This document shows positions 1 to 9,600 of a stretch of 36,054 bases of DNA, in pieces. The notes beneath the pieces were generated by a model that did no database searches, had not been told where the DNA came from, and saw only the letters and a list, made by a program, of their open reading frames with translations. The position numbers and the translations under genes were made by a program. The stretch's first letter is position 1. Each line of letters starts with the position of its first letter. The stretch comes from JBBIQS01 sp037442205 (GTDB lineage Bacteria > Myxococcota > Myxococcia > Myxococcales > UBA5297): NCBI GenBank assembly GCA_037442205.1, contig JBBIQS010000082.1, forward strand, positions 1-36,054, read 5' to 3'.

Positions 1-1285
1 CCTCGCGCTCGGCGTGCTCGGGCCGCGGCTCGCCGCCGCGCCGGCGCTCTTCCTCGCGGCCGCGCTCGCGGCAGCGCTTGAAGAACTCCTCGTCCAGGTC
101 GAGCACCTCGACCGTCATCGTGGAGGTGCCGATCTTCTTCTCGGCGCAGCGGTCGGCCAGGGCCTCGCCGCACAGCAGGATGACCGGGGCCTGGCCTGCG
201 TTCTGGGCCTCCTGGCGCGCGTCCCGGTGGGCGTCGCCGGGGGCGACGATGACCGCCAGCTGGGCGCCGGCCTGGCCCATGTCGCGGCGCAGCTCCTCGA
301 CGTCGGCCTTGGAGATCTCCTCGTGGCCGCGGTGCAGGCGGATGGCGTAGCGCAGGTCGGCCAGCCCCTCGCGCTTCTTGGCGGACATCAGCGAGCCGTC
401 CTTGAGCCGCTTGATGGAGCGCAGCTCGCGGAAGCCGCTCTGCTCCAGCAGGAAGGCCGCCGCCTTCTCGAAGCCGAAGGCATCCAGTTCGCCCAGGCGG
501 CGGCGCACCAGCCGCAGGATCTGCCGCCGGTGCTCGAGCGCCTGCGAGACGATGCGCGAGGCACCGGGGCCGCGCGCCTCCTCGCGCTTGGGCCCGCCGA
601 CCAGCGGCATGCCCATCGCGTACGCGACGGCGGCCTCCAGCTCCACCCCGCCCTCGCCGGCCTTCTCCAGGCCGATCTCGTTGTTGGGGCCGATGCTGAA
701 CGCCGGGCGCCGCCCGGCCTCGCCGCGCCGCCGATTCTCTTCCTTGCAGGCGTGCAGCAGCGCCTCGGCGCCCAGGTCCTCGGTGACCAGCTCCCGGTCG
801 CGGGCCGCGGCCGCCAGATCCACCGCCGACATCGGCCCGGAGGCCGCCGACAGGATCTCGAAGGCGACCTCGGGGAGTGGCGGCAGCTTGCGGCGCTTGC
901 GCCCCTCCTCTTCCTCGCGGCGCTTGCGACCGCGCTCTCCGCGGCCGGCGATCCGGGCCTTCTCCGGCGAAGCGATCGGGTGGCGCTCGACAGGGCGAAG
1001 CGGCGGGCCCTCCTCGCGCTTGGGCTCGACCGCCACCTCGAGCGCCGCCGGATCCTCGGGGATGCCCCAGTCCACCAGGCCGTAGGTCTGCGGCGCGGTG
1101 GCCACGATCTTGCGGTCGGCGTGGCGGCGGGCCATCGCCAAGAGGCGGCTCTGCATCACCTCTTCCGGCGACTTGCCGACGTGGGAGAGCAGGTTCTCCC
1201 GGATCGCGACCTCGATGATGTTGTTGACGTGCAGCGGCTTGCCCTCGCGCTCCAGGACGCGAAGGGCGGCTTCGTAGAATGTCAT
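1..1285 (-). CDS. HARE-HTH protein with degenerate Mrr-like nuclease domain (3' end outside window)
   Basis: The protein begins at an ATG (1285) and runs off the left edge after 428 codons, so its C terminus is unseen. Residues 3-73 (FYEAALRVLEREGKPLHV to TYGL) match the HARE-HTH pattern (HB1/ASXL/restriction-endonuclease winged helix). A second, weaker copy follows a basic/acidic linker (about 100-120) at roughly 125-215 (VAFEILSAASGPMSAVDLA). From about 255 there is an alpha/beta region resembling the Mrr restriction-endonuclease fold, with GLADLRYAIRLHRG where Mrr enzymes have a D followed by a (E/Q)xK strand. Here the second element reads RLH, so the catalytic pair looks lost. A charged tail follows. 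Likely a DNA-binding protein of the HARE family, which is proposed to link DNA modification or chromatin-like functions to nuclease domains. Activity as a nuclease is doubtful. It is divergent from the propeller gene at 1586 and has no obvious ribosome-binding site. Confidence 0.75.
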   Translation of the reverse strand, partial: MTFYEAALRVLEREGKPLHVNNIIEVAIRENLLSHVGKSPEEVMQSRLLAMARRHADRKIVATAPQTYGLVDWGIPEDPAALEVAVEPKREEGPPLRPVERHPIASPEKARIAGRGERGRKRREEEEGRKRRKLPPLPEVAFEILSAASGPMSAVDLAAAARDRELVTEDLGAEALLHACKEENRRRGEAGRRPAFSIGPNNEIGLEKAGEGGVELEAAVAYAMGMPLVGGPKREEARGPGASRIVSQALEHRRQILRLVRRRLGELDAFGFEKAAAFLLEQSGFRELRSIKRLKDGSLMSAKKREGLADLRYAIRLHRGHEEISKADVEELRRDMGQAGAQLAVIVAPGDAHRDARQEAQNAGQAPVILLCGEALADRCAEKKIGTSTMTVEVLDLDEEFFKRCRERGREEERRRGGEPRPEHAERE

Positions 1286-1585
1286 CGAAAACCCATGGAC
1301 CTTGGGTTCGGGTCCGTGTCGGACCCTGACGGGGCGAACTCGAGGCCACCTCGCATCCAAGCCAGGTGGGCGGCCCGTTCCTTCGCGCCTCGAGCCCCCG
1401 GGCGTACCTGGCCCACACGGCCAAATCCGCCAGAATTCCGGCCCCTTCTGCGGTCCACCCGCATCAGTAGGCCGCGGGAGGATAGGAAGACCTCCGGTGG
1501 AAGTCAATCGAACATTGCCTACTGCTTCGCGTAGGATGGGCCGGCGCCGGCGCCCGAGAACCTGGGCCGAGCGCTCGACAGCCCG
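1286..1585. other. Divergent intergenic region, 300 bp
   Basis: This gap separates the leftward HARE-HTH gene from the rightward propeller gene, so it should hold both promoters. I see no gene, tRNA or strong terminator. The best sigma70-like match for the rightward gene is TAGGAT at 1532-1537, with only a poor upstream hexamer, so I do not call a promoter. A short open frame on the minus strand (1282-1464) ends in an overlap with the HARE-HTH start but has no recognisable content. Confidence 0.5.
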
Positions 1586-3832
1586 ATGCTCGAGATCATC
1601 CCAGGCAGCAGTTGGAAGCTGAACCCGACCTACCTTGAGGCGCTGCGCCGCCTGGGCGGGAAGCGATCGGCCCTGCCGAGCGTGCTCGACTCGCTGGGCA
1701 TCGAGCTGGACGGCGTCAACCTGAGCCGTGGGCTGAGCGAGGCCTCGCTCTTCGAGGCGGTGGACGAGCTGTCGGCACTGGCCGTTCATCTCTCGCGCGA
1801 CCCGGCGGGCGCCGGCCAGGTCTCCCTGGGCGGCGCCGAGCTGGTGCTGGGGCGCCATGAGCTAAGGGTGCGGCTGTCGTTGGTCGCGCTGGCCCGGCCG
1901 GCGCGGCTGCTCGCCGGCGAGATCGAGGTCGAGCTGGCGGCCCTGCAGCTGGCGGTCGCCGGCTGCGCCGAGGCGCTCCTTTCCGACCTCGGCGAAATCG
2001 ATCCCGCGCTCGCCCGAACGCCTCTTGCCAGCCGATTGGCCAGGCGCGCCAAGAGCCTGCGCAAGCTTGCTCAACTGCCTGCGAAGAAGGCGTCCGCGAT
2101 CAGCCCGGCCTCGCCGCTGACTCCCGCTGCGGTGCGCGCCCCCTCCCCGTCCGTCCCCTCGGTCGCCTTGAACCTCTTAGACGAGCACGATCGGGTCGCG
2201 GCCTATCGACGCGGGGCCGACCTCTACTCGCTGCTGTTTCCCGGCGAGGTCGCCCTCCAGTTCGCCGAAGGCGCGAGCCACCGGCTAGGCTCGGCGCCGC
2301 CGTTCCTGGTGCTCACCGACCTGTCGCGGGCCGCCGCCGATCTGATCCGCGCCGCCGAGGTCGGCGAGCTCACCTGGGAATGGCCGGCTCCGCTGGGACC
2401 GCTCAAGCTGGCGCTGCGCGACGGAGCTCTCGAGCTGGCCGGGCGCACCCTGCCCTGCGATCCACACGCGCTCGCCCGCGCCTTCCTGCAGGCCTCGCTC
2501 GACTTCTGCGGCGCGGTCTGCGCCCGCAATCGGGCCCAGGCGCGCAACCCCTATCTCTCGACGCTCGAAGAGGGAGCCCGCGAGAAGCTGGCGCAGCTGG
2601 CCGAGCTCGAGTCCGGCAACCTCTTCGCCGACCAGCCCAGGGACCGCGCACCGCGCACTCCGCGCCTGGAGCCCGAGTCCCCGCTCGCCGCCGGCGCGCT
2701 CAAGAAGATGCGCTTTCGTCCGTCCTGGCAGGGCACCGAGCTGGGCGAGCGGGCCCGCGCGGCGCGCCTGACGCGCACTTCGCTGATTCTGGCGGGCGAA
2801 ACGCGCGCTTGCTGGATCGAGCCGCGCACCGGAGCCCGCCAGGCCATCGTCCGCTCGGAGCACCTCGAGTCGTTCGACGGCGGGGTGGTCGCCACCGTGG
2901 GGCGCAAGCTGGTCGGCTACTCCGACGAAGGCGCGCCGCTGTTCTCGCGCGACCTGGGCGAGCGCGGCCACTCCCGCCTGTCGGGCTGCTGCGGGGCGAT
3001 GAAGTCCCGCGGGCGCGACGCGGTCGCCTGCGCCTTCGAAGGCCACACCGCAGGGCTGGTGCAGTTGCCGACCGGGGCGATCGCCTGGCGCTACCAGGCG
3101 CCCCAGGCAGTCTCGGTCAGCCTCGCCACCGCCGCCGATCGCCTCTACGTCGCCGCCGACGGAGGCTCGCTCTATGCCCTGGAGCCCGGCGATGGCTCGC
3201 TCGCCTTCAGGGTTCGGGCCGGGATGGCCTTCGAAGGCCCGCTGGCGGTGGGCGCCGGGATGGTCTGCGCGCTGGGCCGCCGCGAAGGGGCGCTGTTCCT
3301 GCTCGCGGTCGACCAGCTGAGCGGCCGTCCCCTGCTGACCCGCCCGCTGCCGCTGGAGAGCGCGGGAGCGCCGCTGGTCTGGCGTCGCCGGATCCTGGTT
3401 CCGGGGCTGAGCGAAGGCGTTCCCTCGGTTGTGGCGCTCTCGCCGTCCGGGCGCGAGCTGTTCCAGTACCGGGTCGAGAGGGCGCCAGGCATGCCTGCGC
3501 TGTCGGTGTGCGGCGGGCGGCTGCTGCTCGGGCTGCGCGACGGCGGGGTGGTGTGCCTCGACGGGCGCGGGCGATTCCTGTGGCGCGCCGGCGCGCTGGG
3601 CCTCGAGCTCGATCGCGCCCTTCCGCCGCAGGTGCGCCGAGCCGTGGTGGTGGCCCCCGGTGATCCGGTCCGGGCGCTGGACCTCTCCACCGGCGCGGTG
3701 GTGGGCGAGCTGCCGCCGATTCAAGGGCTGTCGGCGCTGGCTGTCTCGCCCAGCCTGGAGGTCTTTGCGGTGGACGAGGACGGCTTCGCCAGCGCCTTCG
3801 TGCTGGCGACCCATCTGTCCCTGGTCGGCTAG
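1586..3832 (+). CDS. PQQ-like beta-propeller repeat protein
   Basis: 748 residues. Residues 1 to about 340 are unrecognised alpha/beta sequence with a Pro/Ser/Ala linker near 170-195. From about 370 the sequence falls into beta-propeller blades of the PQQ/WD-like type: repeated short strands around G-x-L-x-A/V-L-D/E-x-x-x-G signatures, for example LYVAADGGSLYALEPGDG, LLAVDQLSGRPLL, LLLGLRDGGVVCLDGRG and VRALDLSTGAVVGEL. Such propellers usually serve as protein-interaction scaffolds. No PQQ-dependent dehydrogenase catalytic residues are evident, so an enzyme role is not supported. There is no signal peptide or membrane segment, so it is probably cytoplasmic. It is convergent with the DUF4388-TPR gene, with only 7 bp between stops. 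The start at 1586 is the only reasonable ATG, but it has a weak ribosome-binding site. Confidence 0.8.
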   Translation: MLEIIPGSSWKLNPTYLEALRRLGGKRSALPSVLDSLGIELDGVNLSRGLSEASLFEAVDELSALAVHLSRDPAGAGQVSLGGAELVLGRHELRVRLSLVALARPARLLAGEIEVELAALQLAVAGCAEALLSDLGEIDPALARTPLASRLARRAKSLRKLAQLPAKKASAISPASPLTPAAVRAPSPSVPSVALNLLDEHDRVAAYRRGADLYSLLFPGEVALQFAEGASHRLGSAPPFLVLTDLSRAAADLIRAAEVGELTWEWPAPLGPLKLALRDGALELAGRTLPCDPHALARAFLQASLDFCGAVCARNRAQARNPYLSTLEEGAREKLAQLAELESGNLFADQPRDRAPRTPRLEPESPLAAGALKKMRFRPSWQGTELGERARAARLTRTSLILAGETRACWIEPRTGARQAIVRSEHLESFDGGVVATVGRKLVGYSDEGAPLFSRDLGERGHSRLSGCCGAMKSRGRDAVACAFEGHTAGLVQLPTGAIAWRYQAPQAVSVSLATAADRLYVAADGGSLYALEPGDGSLAFRVRAGMAFEGPLAVGAGMVCALGRREGALFLLAVDQLSGRPLLTRPLPLESAGAPLVWRRRILVPGLSEGVPSVVALSPSGRELFQYRVERAPGMPALSVCGGRLLLGLRDGGVVCLDGRGRFLWRAGALGLELDRALPPQVRRAVVVAPGDPVRALDLSTGAVVGELPPIQGLSALAVSPSLEVFAVDEDGFASAFVLATHLSLVG

Positions 3833-3839
3833 AGCCCGG

Positions 3840-5360
3840 TCAGGGCTTCTCGCGAAGCTGGGCGACGATCTGCCGGACATCGGCGGCGGCCGCCGAGTCG
3901 GGAGCCGACGCCAGGCAAGCCGCGAAGTGAGCCCGCGCCTCGGCTTCGTGAGCCGCCAGCAGCTCCAGATAGCCCAACAGCAGCGAGGCCGAGGCGTGCT
4001 TGGCCTCAGCCGCCAGGGCCTGACCGGCCAGCTTGGAGGCCTCGCCGTCGCGGCCGAGGAGGTACTGGGAGAGCGCCGCGCCATAGAGCGGCTCTGCGTC
4101 GGAGGGGTCCTGCCCGGCGGCGCGCTCGTAGATCGCCAGCGCCTCGAAGGCCTTGCCCCGCCCCAGCAGCTGGTTGCCCGAGGCGATGAGCGCCGAAGTC
4201 TGGGCCCGCAGCGGCCGCGGCAGCTCGATCGGAATGCCGGCGGCGCTGAGGAACAATCCGCGCTCGCGGTCGGGCTGAGGAGTCGATCCCGCCGGCGCCG
4301 CCAGCAAGGGAGCCACGGTCAATGCAGACCGCTGGCCCGACGGCTTGGGGCGTGCGGCCTGGGTCGGGGCGGGATTGGCGGCCTGGGGAGGCTGCGGCGC
4401 AGAAGCCGCCGGCGACCGCCCGCTCCAGAGGAAGTAACCGCCTCCGACCGCGATCAGCGCGACGGCCGCGGCGGCGATCGCCGGCCACTTGCTCCGCGGC
4501 TTCGGCTCCTCCCAGATCGGCCGTTCAGCCGCTTGAACCTGGGCAGCGGGAGCGGGAACCGGAGCCGCCGCAGCCGGCTGAGCGGCCACGGGCGACGGCG
4601 CGGGAGCCGGAGGCGCCGGCGGCTGCTCCGGGACTTTGTCCGCGTCGTCGATGAACCCGAGCACGAACAGCACGTAGAGCACTCTCGCCAGGGCCTGAGG
4701 CTCGAGCCCGCCGGCCAGCAGCTCGCCGACGGTGGGGCGCCGCAGCAGCAGATCGACGACCCCGGCGTCCTGCTCCGAGAGCTTGAGCTCCTCGAGCCGG
4801 TGCGGCGGGGCGTGGACGCAGGCGAAGCGCCGCTCGGGCGGCAGCGGAAGCTGCGACTGCAGCTGCGCCGGCGGGTAGACCGTCGAGACCCCGGTGTAGA
4901 TCAGTTGCGCGACGCCCATCCGCAGCGGCGCCTCGGGGAGCTCGACCCCCAGCAGGCGGTACTGGGCGTCGGTCCACTGGAAGCAGTCGAGGATGCTCTG
5001 GGCCAGCGCCGCCTGCCGGTGCTTGAGCAGCGCCGACTCCTCGAGGATGCGGTTGCGCAGCAGCATCTCCTCGAAGGAGCGGCCGGCCTTGGCGCAGGCC
5101 GACAGGACCTTGAGGTGCTGATCCTCGGTGAGCACTCCCTTGGCCACCAGCAGCCGACCGAGCGATTCGTGGGCCAGGTTGGAGCGGCACTCCACCGGCA
5201 CGCCGCCGTCGAAGACGATGGTCTTCTCCAGCCCCAGGCGCTTGAGCTGCAGCCCGCAGCTGCGCCGGGCCAGGCAGATGGCCTGCAGCAGGACCGGCAG
5301 CGGGGTCTCGGCGAGGCTGCCCTTGGTGCGGCGCAGGAGCTGTTCGGACGCCGATGCCAT
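3840..5360 (-). CDS. DUF4388 (PATAN)-transmembrane-TPR protein
   Basis: 506 residues. Residues 12-110 (KGSLAETPLPVLLQAICLAR, then LGRLLVAKGVLTEDQ) match the DUF4388/PATAN domain that is frequent in myxobacteria and often linked to two-component signalling. Further helical sequence follows to about 240. A Pro/Ala-rich linker (245-290) leads to one transmembrane helix at 292-312, preceded by KPRSK, which predicts a cytoplasmic N terminus by the positive-inside rule. A second Pro/Ala linker leads to about three TPR-like helical pairs (about 385-500, for example AFEALAIYERAAGQDPSDAE), which would lie in the periplasm. It is the last gene of the minus-strand envelope run and starts 3 nt after the FecR gene ends. 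Inference: it couples the envelope assembly encoded upstream to the cytoplasm. Confidence 0.83.
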   Translation of the reverse strand: MASASEQLLRRTKGSLAETPLPVLLQAICLARRSCGLQLKRLGLEKTIVFDGGVPVECRSNLAHESLGRLLVAKGVLTEDQHLKVLSACAKAGRSFEEMLLRNRILEESALLKHRQAALAQSILDCFQWTDAQYRLLGVELPEAPLRMGVAQLIYTGVSTVYPPAQLQSQLPLPPERRFACVHAPPHRLEELKLSEQDAGVVDLLLRRPTVGELLAGGLEPQALARVLYVLFVLGFIDDADKVPEQPPAPPAPAPSPVAAQPAAAAPVPAPAAQVQAAERPIWEEPKPRSKWPAIAAAAVALIAVGGGYFLWSGRSPAASAPQPPQAANPAPTQAARPKPSGQRSALTVAPLLAAPAGSTPQPDRERGLFLSAAGIPIELPRPLRAQTSALIASGNQLLGRGKAFEALAIYERAAGQDPSDAEPLYGAALSQYLLGRDGEASKLAGQALAAEAKHASASLLLGYLELLAAHEAEARAHFAACLASAPDSAAAADVRQIVAQLREKP

Positions 5361-5363
5361 GCG

Positions 5364-6581
5364 CTAGTTGCCCCAGTTCTTGACCGCGTCCTGGGTCTTC
5401 ACTTTCTGTTGGACCAGTACGAAGCGGCGCGGGACCAGGTGCAGCGGCCGCGCCGTCCCGTCCTCGACGAAGACCCCCCAGCGGTACTCGCCCGCCGGCA
5501 GCCCGGTCAGCACCACGCTGGTCTTGTCGGTCACCCGCACCATCGCGCCCGGCTGATTCAGGTCGGCGCCCGGCGCCACCACCAGCTTGTAGGAGCGGGC
5601 CCCGGGGACCGCGTTCCAGCTGAAGGTCAGCTTCGGCGACTTGCCGTAGAAGCGGGCGGAGGCGTTGTTGGCCGGGGCCACCAGCCGATCCTCGGGCTGC
5701 GCCGCCTCGCAGACGAACGAGCTCGCCGGCCCCCAGCTGCTCCAGTGGTCCTGCACCCTGGAGGCGACGCGCCAGCTGTAGCGGCCTGGCGCCCGGGCGA
5801 GGAAGACGCCGCTGGCCGAGGGAAGCTCGGCGAAGAGGTCGCCGGGCGCGGCGAAGCTCGCGTCGCGCGAGACCTCGAGCCGGTAGGCGTCGGCGTTGGC
5901 CACGCTCGCCCAGGCCAGCCGCAGCAGCAGCCCGGGGCAGAAGAAGCGCTCCTCGGCGTTCGGAGCGCTGGGCTGTGGCCCCGACGCCAGGGCGCTGAAC
6001 GAGGCAACCCGGCCGCTGCCCAGGTCGAGTCGCTGGCCGGCCTCGGCGGTCATCTTGGCGTCGCTGTCGCTGACCACCTCGATCGACCCGGCCAGCACCG
6101 CGACCTCGGTGGCGTGTTCGAGCGCCGAGATCCGCAGCAGGGTGCCGGCCTTCTCGGCGCGGATCACGCTGGCCGCCGAGCCTGCCAGCACCGCCAGCCC
6201 GCGGCCGTCCGAGGGTTCGTTCGACTGCTCGAGGCTGGCGTAGACGGCCCCCGATTCCACCGACAGCTCGCTGAGCGCCCCGCGAGCAGCGGGCTCCTTG
6301 GAGCTCAACCGCACGAGGAGCTGGGCCGGCTGTCCCAGGCGGACGGCCACTCCTCCGGCCAGCTCGAGCCGCGCGGCGGCGCGCCCCAGCGAGCGCAGCG
6401 AATCTCCCGAACGCAGCTCTTCCCCCACCGCCGCCGCGTCCCAGGGCTCCGCCCCGCGGCGGATCTCGACCTCGCCGTCGGCGGCAGCGCAACGCCCCAG
6501 TTCCAGCTCCGCCGCGGGCGCGGCAGCCGGCAAAGCCATCATTGCCGCCGCGATCCACCCCGCTGTCTGCGCCCTGCCCAT
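5364..6581 (-). CDS. Secreted FecR-domain protein with fibronectin-like C terminus
   Basis: 405 residues. A signal peptide is clear (hydrophobic 7-24, likely cleavage after APAA). Residues about 30-195 form a FecR-type beta domain (DGEVEIRRG, LRSGDSLRSLGRAAARLELAGG, LSVESGAVYASLE, LAGSIEVVS). This family is a periplasmic regulatory or structural domain and here comes without a sigma factor or TonB receptor nearby. Residues about 215-395 hold two Ig/fibronectin-type repeats (RLAWASVANADAYRLEVSRD and FSWNAVPGARSYKLVVAPG share the same W-x-x-V-x-x-A-x-x-Y-x-L pattern). The ribosome-binding site is GAGG six bases before the ATG. It sits 47 bp after the large TIG lipoprotein and 3 nt before the DUF4388 gene, so cotranscription is likely. 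I infer a structural envelope role rather than iron signalling. Confidence 0.82.
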   Translation of the reverse strand: MGRAQTAGWIAAAMMALPAAAPAAELELGRCAAADGEVEIRRGAEPWDAAAVGEELRSGDSLRSLGRAAARLELAGGVAVRLGQPAQLLVRLSSKEPAARGALSELSVESGAVYASLEQSNEPSDGRGLAVLAGSAASVIRAEKAGTLLRISALEHATEVAVLAGSIEVVSDSDAKMTAEAGQRLDLGSGRVASFSALASGPQPSAPNAEERFFCPGLLLRLAWASVANADAYRLEVSRDASFAAPGDLFAELPSASGVFLARAPGRYSWRVASRVQDHWSSWGPASSFVCEAAQPEDRLVAPANNASARFYGKSPKLTFSWNAVPGARSYKLVVAPGADLNQPGAMVRVTDKTSVVLTGLPAGEYRWGVFVEDGTARPLHLVPRRFVLVQQKVKTQDAVKNWGN

Positions 6582-6628
6582 GTCCTCACCCGAACAGTGT
6601 CCGGCAGCACTCTACCGCAGCCTCACCT

Positions 6629-9600
6629 CTAGCGTGACTCAACTGCGCCGCGGTCCGGGCCGAGGCCAAAGAAGAGCCCGGGCAGCGGTCCGTTGACGTC
6701 CAGGCCCGAGTCGACGCCGCTGTCCACGCCCGGGCTGCCGGCGAGCAGGCGGAGATCGCCGGCCGCCGGGTAGACGAACAGAGGATCGCCGTTCAGCTCG
6801 AGCGCTCCGGAGAAGGCCGGTGCGCCGGCGTTGGCAAACAGCAGCGCGGCGCGCACCTGCGCTGCCGCCGGCACCGCGTAGGGCATCGTCCCGGTCGAGA
6901 AGATCGAGCTGTCGATGACGCTGGCCGCCGAGCTGGTGTCGATGCCGGTCCCCACCTCGTGGAAGGTCGTGAAGCGGGCCTCGACCGGCCGCGGGCAGGC
7001 GAAGTGGACCGCCTCGGTCAGCCGCCAGAAGGCGGTGGAGCGAAGCGCCAGCGGTGTGGCCGAGGCCGAGCAGCTCTCGACCGCAATCCCCACCGCGCTC
7101 TCGCCCGAGCCGTAGGCGCCGCGTCCGCGCAGCGTCGAGCGCTCCAAGGTGAGCGCGCCGCTCGAGACGTCGCGAATGCAGGCCGCGCCGCAGCCGCTCA
7201 TCCGGACATCGACCAGCCGGGCACTCCCTTGCACCACAAGCGGAGCGGCATCGCGCCACTCCACGTCTTCGGCGCTGAGCGACCCTGAGGGCTGCACCAC
7301 AACCGACGCACCGCCGATCAGCTCCACGCTGTAGAGGTTCAACGCCGCCCCCACCGAGAGCCCGATGCCCAGCGCCACCCCCGGCCCGCCGGCGAGCTGC
7401 ATCGGCGCCGAGACCGTCAGCAGCGCGCTGCCGGCGACGGTCATCGGCCCGGCGAAGGTGATGGTCTTCGGCGCCGCCGAGCTGTTGGCCAGGCGGACCG
7501 CCTCCGGCAGAGACAGTTTCCCGTCCGGCCCCGAGGCCCCGGCGCAGTCGGTCGCGCCATCGTCGACCAGCGAAGCGGTGTTCACGGTGCAGAGATCGCC
7601 GGCCGAGGCGACCACCACCACCGGTGCCCAGGCCATCGCGCTGTCGCCATCGGGATCGCTGATCCCCACCCGCGGGCGGTAGATGCCGGCGGTCGGATAG
7701 CTCGCGCTGGCCTGCAAGCTCGAGGCGTAGGGGGTCCAAGGAGCCAAAGTCGTCGCGCTTCCAGCGGAGTCCCAGCTGGCGGTGAGGGCGCTGCGCGGGC
7801 TCTGGTAGTCGAGGGAGCCGCCAGCGTCGAGCAGCGTGGACCCGCCGGCGACCAGCGCTGCCGGGAAAGCGGTCAGCCGCGGCCGCGGCGGCGACCTCGG
7901 CGGCGGAGCGACCACCTGGAACACCGGCGAGGTGCCGATGAGCCCGGGCGCGGTGGCCACCAGCAGCTGCGCCCCGAGAGCCCCGACCGAGATCGAGCCC
8001 CGCCAGACTCCGGCGGAGAAGGCGGCAGTGGTCGCGGCCGCGGAGCAGTTAGCGGTGCAGGAGACGGCCCCCCCGCCGACCAGAGTGAGCGCGGCGGTTC
8101 CGTTGAAGCTCGGGGTCGGGTTCCCCCAGAGATCGCTGGCGCGCACGGCGACGTCGAAGGCCACGTTCTGCGGCTGCGGCGAGGCGATGGGATCGAAGGA
8201 AAGCTTGGCGGCTGGACCGACCTCGACGGTGGCCACCTGTTGGTCGCTGCTGCCGAAGGCGGTGGCGGTGATCGTCTTCTGGCCGGCGGTGGTGTCGCGC
8301 ACGTAGAAGCCGACCACGTCGAGGCCCGGCTGGAAGGTCGGGGCGGTGAGCGGCACCGCGCAGGAGCCGTCGGCGTAGAAGGCGAAGGTCGCGGTCCCGG
8401 TCGAGGTCAATGCCACCGGCGTCGGCGAGCTCACTGCGACCGGGTTGCCGAGCGCGTCCTGGCTCTGGGCGACCAGGATCGCCGAGCAGGCCCCGGCGGT
8501 GACGGTCCTGGGAGGCGTGGTGAAGGCAATGCGGGTCGGAACCTTGGCCAGCACCTCCTCGATCTGGAACGCGGTGGCGAGGCCGCCGGCCGTGGCCGCC
8601 ACCGCCACCTGCGCCGCGCGCGTGCCCTTGAAGTAGAAGTCGGCCAGCGCGCTGCCGACGGGAATCGAAACCGAGGTGATCTCGCTGGCGCAGGCCGGGT
8701 CGGCGAAGAGCTTGAATCCGTTGGACGGGGCCGCGCTCAGGCCGACCAGCTCTCCGGAGGTCGCGGCGGAGAGGTTGCCGAACCGGTCCTCGAGGCCGAC
8801 CTGCACCACCGCCGAGCAATCGCCGGCGGTGACCTTCTGCGCCCCGGACACGAAGCTCAGCTTCTCGGCCGGCGCCGGGGCGATGGTCTCGGTCTGCCGA
8901 GCCCCGACCCAGCCGGCGAAGTCGGCGGCCAGCTCCGCGGCCCCGGCCACGCTGCTCGAGAAGCGCACCGAGACCGAATCGGTGCCGCCGGCGATGGTCG
9001 CCGAGGTGATCGGGCGGCTGCAGGCGGCATCGGAGTAGAAGGCGCGCCCCGCCGGCGCGCTCAGGCTCACCACCACGTCCGACTGCGGCGCGCGCGCCAC
9101 TCCCTTGGCGTCCTGCGCCTGCACCGTCAGCGGGCCGGAGCAACTGCCGGCGACCAGCTGCTGAGCGGCGGTGGTGAAGGCCAGGTGGTCGGGAAGCGGG
9201 GGCGAGATGTTCTCGGTCTGCGAGGCGTCGCTCAGCCCGGCCGCGGTCGCCTGCACCTGGTAGCTGCCATCGGCGGTTCCCTTGAAGAAGAAGCTCGCGG
9301 CGGCGGCACCTGCCCCGAGGTCGAGCTGCGAGATCGGCGCCGAGCAGCCGGAATCGGCGAACAGTCCGAGCCCGGAGGAAGGCGCGATGCCCAGCGCGAT
9401 GGCCCGGGCTCCTCCCGGCGCGACGTTGCCGAAGCGATCGCGGACCTCCAGGCCCACCGCCGCCGAGCAGGTCTCCACCAGGATGCGCTGCGGAGAGGTC
9501 GTGAAGACCAGCGCCGAGCCGGCCTCCGGGACGATGGTTTCGGTCTGCCCGCCAGCGCCCAGCCCGACCGGCGTGGCGGTCAGCACCAGCGGGCCGGCCA

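Noticed and set aside
1282..1464. Short minus-strand frame ending in an ATGA overlap with the HARE-HTH start
   Set aside because: It is Arg/Gly-rich, has no ribosome-binding site or family pattern, and the overlap is probably chance.
14..1534. Long plus-strand reading frame across the first gene
   Set aside because: Its sequence is Leu/Ala/Arg/Gly-rich and lies opposite the HARE-HTH gene, which shows clear family patterns. Such mirrored frames are expected at this GC content.
5364..6581. FecR protein read as part of a FecI/FecR iron-signalling system
   Set aside because: No ECF sigma factor or TonB-dependent receptor is adjacent, and the C terminus is fibronectin-like.
3429..6632. 1067-codon plus-strand frame
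   Set aside because: It covers the antisense of the DUF4388-TPR and FecR genes and the end of the propeller gene. It has runs of Arg/Gly/Gln and no domain signal.
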